DNA of 10,610 nucleotides from assembly GCA_025351525.1 (NCBI GenBank), contig JANXVV010000281.1, forward strand, positions 1-10,610, in the 5' to 3' direction. The first letter of the stretch is position 1, and every line of letters starts with the position of its first letter. The position numbers and the translations under genes were made by a program. The notes under the pieces are model-generated. The model ran no database searches and was not told where the DNA came from. It was given only the letters and a program-made list of their open reading frames with translations. Positions 6,362 through 10,610 of the stretch are shown in pieces. The stretch is from Humisphaera sp. (GTDB lineage Bacteria; Planctomycetota; Phycisphaerae; Tepidisphaerales; Tepidisphaeraceae).

Positions 6362-9145
6362 ATGTCGCAATCGAATCTGAATGAACGCATCGCGACTCTC
6401 GAACGCCGATTGGCGGGCATCGAAGCGCACCTGGGAATTGCCGGAAAACTCCCGCTACAGGAGCAGATTTCCTGGGGTGCGACCGTACCTGAGCGATCGA
6501 TTCTGACTTCACCCCCGCCATTGCCGATTCAAGCGATCGAGGAGACGCAGGAGGTCGCCTTTGTTCAGGCTGAGGAAGATGTTTTCCCCGGCGATATTCC
6601 CGAGGTTACGACCCCCGAGTTTCATCCAACACATCAACCGCCCCCATTGCCGGTGGAGGTCATTGCGTATGAGCCATCGATTGCGCGTGCGCTTGCGGTG
6701 CAGAGCAATTTGGAGCAGGCGATCGGCCTGAAATGGGCGGGGCGAATCGGCGCGCTCATTCTGGCGATCGGCGCGGGCCTCGGGATCAATTTTGCCTACG
6801 AGCAGGGATGGTTCGGCGGACTGCCGGACAGCGCAAAGCTGGCGCTGATGTCACTGGCGGGGTTGGCGTTGATCGGCGCGGGGGAATGGGTTTTCCGACG
6901 GGTGAATAAAGTGTCCGCCGTCGGGCTTTACGCGGCGGGGGTCGCGGTATTTTTCCTCGTCAGCTACGCCGGTTTTGGATTCTACGGGCTCTACGCGCGC
7001 AACACGGCTTTCGTGCTGATGGGCCTCTCCACCGTGATCGGGGCGGCGGTGGCGAAGCGCGGGAATCTGGTCTCCATCGCGGTGCTTTCGTTGATCGGTG
7101 GAAATCTCGCGCCCATCGTGCTGCGCGGGCCCGCGCCCGATCTGCACGCCTTTTTAGTCTATCTGCTGATGCTGCAAATCGTCGCGCTGGTTCTGGCGGC
7201 GTGGGGCGGGGATCGCAAATGGTGGACGCTGCGCGGGCTGTCGCTCGCCATCAATGCGGGCTGGATAATCGCCTTGCTTTTGGATCCTTCGCAGCAATAT
7301 GAAACTGCGGCGAAGCTCACGTTTCTTATGATCTCAACCGTTTTATATCAAGCCGAACTGGTCCTATCCGCCTGGCGAACTAAACCGAGCATCAAGGCAG
7401 AGTCGATCCGGAAAAATTTCGACGGCCATGATCTGGCCCTTCCCGGCGTCCTTTTCAGCATGTTGGTCACCGCCTGTCTGACAGCGGCGATCCTGATCGT
7501 CCTACAAATTTCATCAACCGCCGTTCGTGGATCATGGGTGCTGGGGGTTGCGGGAACCTGTGCGGCGCTTGGGTTTTTTTTGCCACGACGAGGCGGCACC
7601 GCGCTGCGGGCGATAGGCATCGGGTATCGCGTGCAGACCGCCACGCTTTTGGTCGTGGCGGTGCCGGTGTGTCTGACAGGGTTCGGCATCGAAATCGGCT
7701 GGATCGCTCTCGCCGTCGCCTTCGCGGTTTTAGCTTGGGCGCTCGAACTGCGCATCGCCCGAACCGCGGCGGTCATCACCTGGGGACTGGCAGTCGGTCA
7801 TTGGTTCTGGCGATGGCAGTTGCTCGCAGGCGACGTGATCCCCTCATTCAGGCTCGGCGGCGTTTCATCGGACCTCGCGGTCGCGGCGATCCTCACACTG
7901 GCAGGCCATGGCATCTCCCTTTTTGTTGGCCGATCCCGCAGCGGGTTTGTGTCCGGCGATCGACTGCGATGGATTCCCACGATCGGCGCGACGCTGGTGT
8001 GGATGGGTGCATCGGTCGCGCTGCTCAGCCCTCTTGCCGCGACGTTGTCGCTGGTGGTGTATGCGTGGGTGCTGCTCGCGGGAGATACGTGGACCGACCG
8101 TCTCGGTGCCGCCGTTCAAGCGGTGGTGGTGCTGGGGGTGGCGACGGTCAAGTGGGTGTTCGTCGATCTGCTGGCGGACCGGTTGTCGGTGCATTGGTCG
8201 CCGACGGAACATGCGGCGGTGTTCAATCCGGCGATGGGCATCGGCGTGCTGATCGCCGTCTCGCTCGTCGCCATTTTCTGGTGGCGGCGGGAAGTGCTGC
8301 TATCGACGCTGCGGGAGTGGGGATTGGCGGGAACCGACGAGCGCGAAGTGACGCTGTTCCTTGCGGCACTGGTGATCGGGTTGATGTCGATCGGAATCAG
8401 CTTCGAGATCGAGCGCGGGATCGAGCGGGCGGCCCAACTATGGCGCGTCAAAACATGGCCGGCGGCACAGTTGAAACAACTGGCGTTCACGATGCTTTGG
8501 GCGGTCGCCGCTTGCGCGCAATTGTTGTTGGCGCGTTATGTCGAACCTGCACCGGCGAGGCGGCGATCATGGCTGGCGCGAATCGGTTGGATCCCGATGG
8601 CGCTGGCGGTGAAATTTTTACTCGTCGACTCACTGGCGTTCCGCATCGGTTCCGGGGTGTCGCCCGCACTTGTCTTTTTCAATCTGCAAACACTGGCGGC
8701 GATCGTGGTGCTGGGCGCGCTCGCGACGATTTGCTTTATCGCCGCCGAGTGCGACGTCAAAGCCCCCCGGCGAATCGCCGGGTTCCTCATCGTTCTCATT
8801 CTGCTCTGCACCGGTTTGATCGAGATCGACCGCCTGTTTGAAAAACTGGCGGGCAGCGGTGCGATGAGCCGTACTTCCGCGATGTTTGCCAAACAGGTGG
8901 CGACGTCGATTTTCGGCGCGGTCTTCGCCATCCTATCCGTGACGGCCGGGTTCTATTTCCGGTCCGCGCCGGTGCGATATCTGGGATTGGGAGTCTTTGC
9001 GATCACCCTGCTCAAAGTCGTGTTCGTCGATCTGGCGGGCGCGGGTCAGGGGTACCGCGTGCTGTCATTCCTGGGACTTGGATTGCTGCTGCTGGGAACA
9101 TCGGTGCTGTATGGAAAGCTGAGTCCGAAACTGCTGCAGGAGTGA
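6362..9145 (+). CDS. DUF2339 polytopic membrane protein
   Basis: The protein has 927 aa from this start. Residues about 1-30 (NLNERIATLERRLAGIEAHL) form a short coiled coil. A Pro/Glu-rich cytoplasmic linker to about 115 contains PPPLP twice. The rest is roughly 24-26 hydrophobic segments with short loops. Family hallmarks are the first membrane block (GLKWAGRIGALILAIGAGLG ... NFAYEQGWFGG) and the C-terminal pair LLKVVFVDLAG and YRVLSFLGLGLLLLG. DUF2339 proteins are widespread inner-membrane proteins of unknown function; no catalytic motif is evident. An upstream in-frame ATG at 6335 would add nine residues (MLLWAYNTF). Neither start has a good ribosome binding site. A TATAAC at 6350-6355 lies 6 nt before the ATG at 6362, so a leaderless message is conceivable. 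The gene diverges from the siroheme reductase across about 256 nt. Confidence 0.93.
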   Translation: MSQSNLNERIATLERRLAGIEAHLGIAGKLPLQEQISWGATVPERSILTSPPPLPIQAIEETQEVAFVQAEEDVFPGDIPEVTTPEFHPTHQPPPLPVEVIAYEPSIARALAVQSNLEQAIGLKWAGRIGALILAIGAGLGINFAYEQGWFGGLPDSAKLALMSLAGLALIGAGEWVFRRVNKVSAVGLYAAGVAVFFLVSYAGFGFYGLYARNTAFVLMGLSTVIGAAVAKRGNLVSIAVLSLIGGNLAPIVLRGPAPDLHAFLVYLLMLQIVALVLAAWGGDRKWWTLRGLSLAINAGWIIALLLDPSQQYETAAKLTFLMISTVLYQAELVLSAWRTKPSIKAESIRKNFDGHDLALPGVLFSMLVTACLTAAILIVLQISSTAVRGSWVLGVAGTCAALGFFLPRRGGTALRAIGIGYRVQTATLLVVAVPVCLTGFGIEIGWIALAVAFAVLAWALELRIARTAAVITWGLAVGHWFWRWQLLAGDVIPSFRLGGVSSDLAVAAILTLAGHGISLFVGRSRSGFVSGDRLRWIPTIGATLVWMGASVALLSPLAATLSLVVYAWVLLAGDTWTDRLGAAVQAVVVLGVATVKWVFVDLLADRLSVHWSPTEHAAVFNPAMGIGVLIAVSLVAIFWWRREVLLSTLREWGLAGTDEREVTLFLAALVIGLMSIGISFEIERGIERAAQLWRVKTWPAAQLKQLAFTMLWAVAACAQLLLARYVEPAPARRRSWLARIGWIPMALAVKFLLVDSLAFRIGSGVSPALVFFNLQTLAAIVVLGALATICFIAAECDVKAPRRIAGFLIVLILLCTGLIEIDRLFEKLAGSGAMSRTSAMFAKQVATSIFGAVFAILSVTAGFYFRSAPVRYLGLGVFAITLLKVVFVDLAGAGQGYRVLSFLGLGLLLLGTSVLYGKLSPKLLQE

Positions 9146-9167
9146 GGAAAACAGAGGATCTCTCACC

Positions 9168-9273
9168 TGGCACTGGCTTCCAGCCCGTGTTAGCGGGCCT
9201 AAACTAAAAAAGAATTTGATTTTAAAGCTTGTTTAGTCCACGAGCCGTCAACACGGGCTGGAAGCCCGTGCCA
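9168..9273. repeat. Inverted repeat between converging genes, likely bidirectional terminator/REP-like
   Basis: Arms 9168-9191 and 9250-9273 (24 nt) are complementary with one mismatch. The core GGCTTCCAGCCCGTGTT is also self-complementary in part. Weaker complementarity continues inward (for example CTAAAC near 9199-9205 against GTTTAG near 9231-9236). The AT-rich centre (9201-9230) would be the loop. It lies in the 146-nt gap between the DUF2339 gene (plus) and frr (minus), which converge. The GGCTTCC core is shared with the palindrome after sdhB. Confidence 0.82.
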
Positions 9274-9291
9274 CAATGGAGGTTGAAAAAA

Positions 9292-9852
9292 TCACACCTG
9301 CATCACTTCCGCTTTTTTATGCTCGATCAGATCGTCGATCTTCGTCTCATACTGCTTCGTCAATTCCTGGATGGTTTCCTTCGCGCCCTTGGCGGCATCC
9401 TCGGTCATCACCGAACCCTTTTGCTCGGTGTCGACCAACTTGTTCGCATCGCGGCGGGCACTGCGAATGGAAATCTTCGCGGTCTCGGCAAACTGCTTGC
9501 AATGCCCGACCATCTGCAGGCGACGCTCTTGCGACATGGGCGGAAGATTGAGCCGAAGCTGCTTTCCGTCGCTGTGCGCGGTCAAACCCAGTTTGCTTTC
9601 ACCGATGGCTTTTTCGATCGACTTTAAATCGCTCGGGCTGAACGGCTTGATGAGCAGTTGGGTCGCCTCGGCCACGCTGATCGACGCGATCGACTTCAAC
9701 GGCGTCGGCGCATCGTAATACATCACCTGCAAATGCTCGACCAGCGCGGGCGAGGCCCGGCCGGTCCGCACCGCGCGCAGCTCATGCCGCATGTGCTCGA
9801 TCGCCTTTTCCATGTGCTCTTCGCAGTCCATCAGAATGTCGTCGACAGGCAT
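9292..9852 (-). CDS. frr: Ribosome recycling factor
   Basis: RRF splits post-termination ribosomes together with EF-G in the cytoplasm. The 186-aa length is the family norm (about 185). The N-terminal helix of the three-helix bundle (about residues 1-30) carries HMRHELRAVRTGRASPALVE, the most conserved RRF signature. The beta-domain with YYDAPTPLKSIASI and PFSPSDLKSIEKAI follows, then the long C-terminal helices with IRSARRDANKL, where the conserved Arg needed for ribosome contact is present. The start at 9852 (MPVDDIL) has GGAG 5 nt upstream. The frame stays open to 9945, but that part covers extragenic hairpins and is not RRF-like. It lies 98 nt downstream of pyrH in the same direction, the usual arrangement. 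Confidence 0.97.
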   Translation of the reverse strand: MPVDDILMDCEEHMEKAIEHMRHELRAVRTGRASPALVEHLQVMYYDAPTPLKSIASISVAEATQLLIKPFSPSDLKSIEKAIGESKLGLTAHSDGKQLRLNLPPMSQERRLQMVGHCKQFAETAKISIRSARRDANKLVDTEQKGSVMTEDAAKGAKETIQELTKQYETKIDDLIEHKKAEVMQV

Positions 9853-9887
9853 AAATACTCCTGATTGCACATTTTCAAAAACCGGTG

Positions 9888-9934
9888 GCATGGGCGTCCC
9901 GCCCGTGCATTTCTTAAGCCAAAACGCACGGGCG
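9888..9934. repeat. Competing hairpins between pyrH and frr
   Basis: Three short segments, GCATGGGCG (9888-9896), CGCCCGTGC (9900-9908) and GCACGGGCG (9926-9934), allow two mutually exclusive stems. Segment 2 can pair with segment 1 (one G-U type mismatch, 3-nt loop) or perfectly with segment 3 (17-nt loop). The segments occupy the 98-nt gap between pyrH and frr, both minus. They may be a degenerate extragenic palindrome or an attenuator-like control of frr; there is no T-tract. Confidence 0.6.
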
Positions 9935-9950
9935 ACCTCATCCACTCAAT

Positions 9951-10610
9951 TCACTTCAAATCCCCGGCCTGCGGCACGATCTTGGTGCCGATGTTTTCTC
10001 CGCGCATCACCCGCGCAATATTCCCCGGCGTTTTCAGGTTGAACACCACCAGTGGAATTTTGCGCTCCATGCACAGCGTGATCGCCGTCAGGTCCATCAC
10101 CTTCAACTGCTTCTCCAGCACCTCCGGGTAGCTGACGTTGTGATACATCTTGGCGTTCTTGTTTTTCTTCGGATCCGAATCGTAGATGCCGTCGACTTTC
10201 GTCGCTTTCAGCAACACATCCGCGCCGATTTCAGTGGCGCGAAGCGCGGCACAGGTGTCCGTCGTGAAAAACGGATTGCCCGTACCTGCCGCAAGGATCA
10301 GCGCCCGGCCCTTCTCCAAATGCCGTATCGCCCGACGGCGAACAAAAGGCTCGGCAACCGTCGACACATTCAACGCCGATTGCACCCGCGTCGGCTGCCC
10401 CATTTTTTCCATCGTCTCCTGCAGCGCCACCGCGTTCAGCACCGTGGCCAGCATGCCCATGTAATCGGCCGTGGCGCGGGGAATGTTGCCGTCCTCGGCG
10501 AATGTCGCACCGCGGATGAAGTTGCCGCCGCCGACGACAATCGCCAGTTCAACGCCCATCTGCACGACGTCGATGCACTGACGGGCGATGTTCTCCAGTT
10601 CGGTGGCTTC
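9951..10610 (-). CDS. pyrH: Uridylate kinase (UMP kinase), 5' end outside the window
   Basis: Bacterial PyrH phosphorylates UMP to UDP with ATP in pyrimidine nucleotide synthesis. It is a hexameric amino-acid-kinase-fold enzyme, regulated by GTP and UTP in many bacteria. Visible are 219 codons ending at a TGA at 9951. The frame is open to the window edge (EATELENIARQC...), so about 25-30 N-terminal residues with the first glycine-rich loop are missing. Hallmarks seen are VVGGGNFIRG, ADYMGMLATVLNA, the UMP-binding TGNPFFTTDT, KATKVDGIYDSDPKKN, and MDLTAITLC near the C-terminus. There is no truncation or frameshift in the visible part. It precedes frr, the common order; tsf and rpsB often lie upstream but are out of view. 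Confidence 0.97.
   Translation of the reverse strand, partial: EATELENIARQCIDVVQMGVELAIVVGGGNFIRGATFAEDGNIPRATADYMGMLATVLNAVALQETMEKMGQPTRVQSALNVSTVAEPFVRRRAIRHLEKGRALILAAGTGNPFFTTDTCAALRATEIGADVLLKATKVDGIYDSDPKKNKNAKMYHNVSYPEVLEKQLKVMDLTAITLCMERKIPLVVFNLKTPGNIARVMRGENIGTKIVPQAGDLK

Noticed and set aside
6106..6420. N-terminal extension of the siroheme reductase frame by 105 codons.
   Set aside because: It has no family similarity, overlaps the divergent DUF2339 start, and a plausible start with a GGA exists at 6105.
7534..8841. A 435-codon open frame on the plus strand inside the DUF2339 gene, in a different frame.
   Set aside because: The product is dominated by Arg, Gly and Ala, as expected from an off-frame reading of GC-rich DNA, and has no recognisable domain. 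The DUF2339 frame explains the region.
9853..9945. N-terminal extension of frr by 31 codons.
   Set aside because: It would translate the extragenic hairpins. The start at 9852 has a good GGAG and gives the normal RRF length.

Overview
The window is a compact chromosomal segment from a fairly GC-rich bacterium. Most genes lie on the minus strand, with two on the plus strand. The best taxonomic guess is Planctomycetota, perhaps Phycisphaerae. The grounds are a Bacillus-type SdhB, a NirA-family siroheme reductase, a large DUF2339 membrane protein, a Usp of the 'STHGHR' type, and long GC-rich extragenic palindromes (with cores such as GGGCTTCC and GCCCGTG) at several gene boundaries. No marker proves the assignment.

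Layout, left to right. (1) 1-671, minus: a stand-alone receiver-domain response regulator followed 14 nt later by the start of a lipoprotein that runs off the left edge; a good sigma70-like promoter precedes the pair. (2) 840-1661, plus: sdhB, the iron-sulfur subunit of succinate dehydrogenase/fumarate reductase, without sdhA or sdhC beside it, followed by a 54-bp near-perfect palindrome. (3) 1807-3224, minus: a membrane-anchored pentapeptide-repeat protein and, 68 nt downstream, a coiled-coil lipoprotein. (4) 3340-3628, minus: a decayed IS4-family transposase remnant that has lost both ends and an internal block. (5) 3651-4067, minus: a single-domain universal stress protein. (6) 4101-4265: a 165-bp nested inverted repeat. 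(7) 4309-6105, minus: a siroheme/[4Fe-4S] nitrite- or sulfite-reductase protein. (8) 6362-9145, plus: a DUF2339 protein with about two dozen membrane segments. (9) 9168-9273: an inverted repeat between converging genes. (10) 9292-10610, minus: pyrH (5' end outside the window) and frr, the usual translation/nucleotide housekeeping pair, separated by a small set of competing hairpins.

The genes do not form one pathway. They are independent housekeeping or accessory units: respiration (sdhB), nitrite or sulfite assimilation (nirA-like), stress response (usp), signalling (response regulator), envelope proteins (lipoproteins, pentapeptide protein, DUF2339), and ribosome recycling/UMP phosphorylation (frr, pyrH). 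I see no convincing new multi-gene system. The most unusual material is the set of extragenic palindromes, above all the nested repeat at 4101-4265, and the collapsed transposase.
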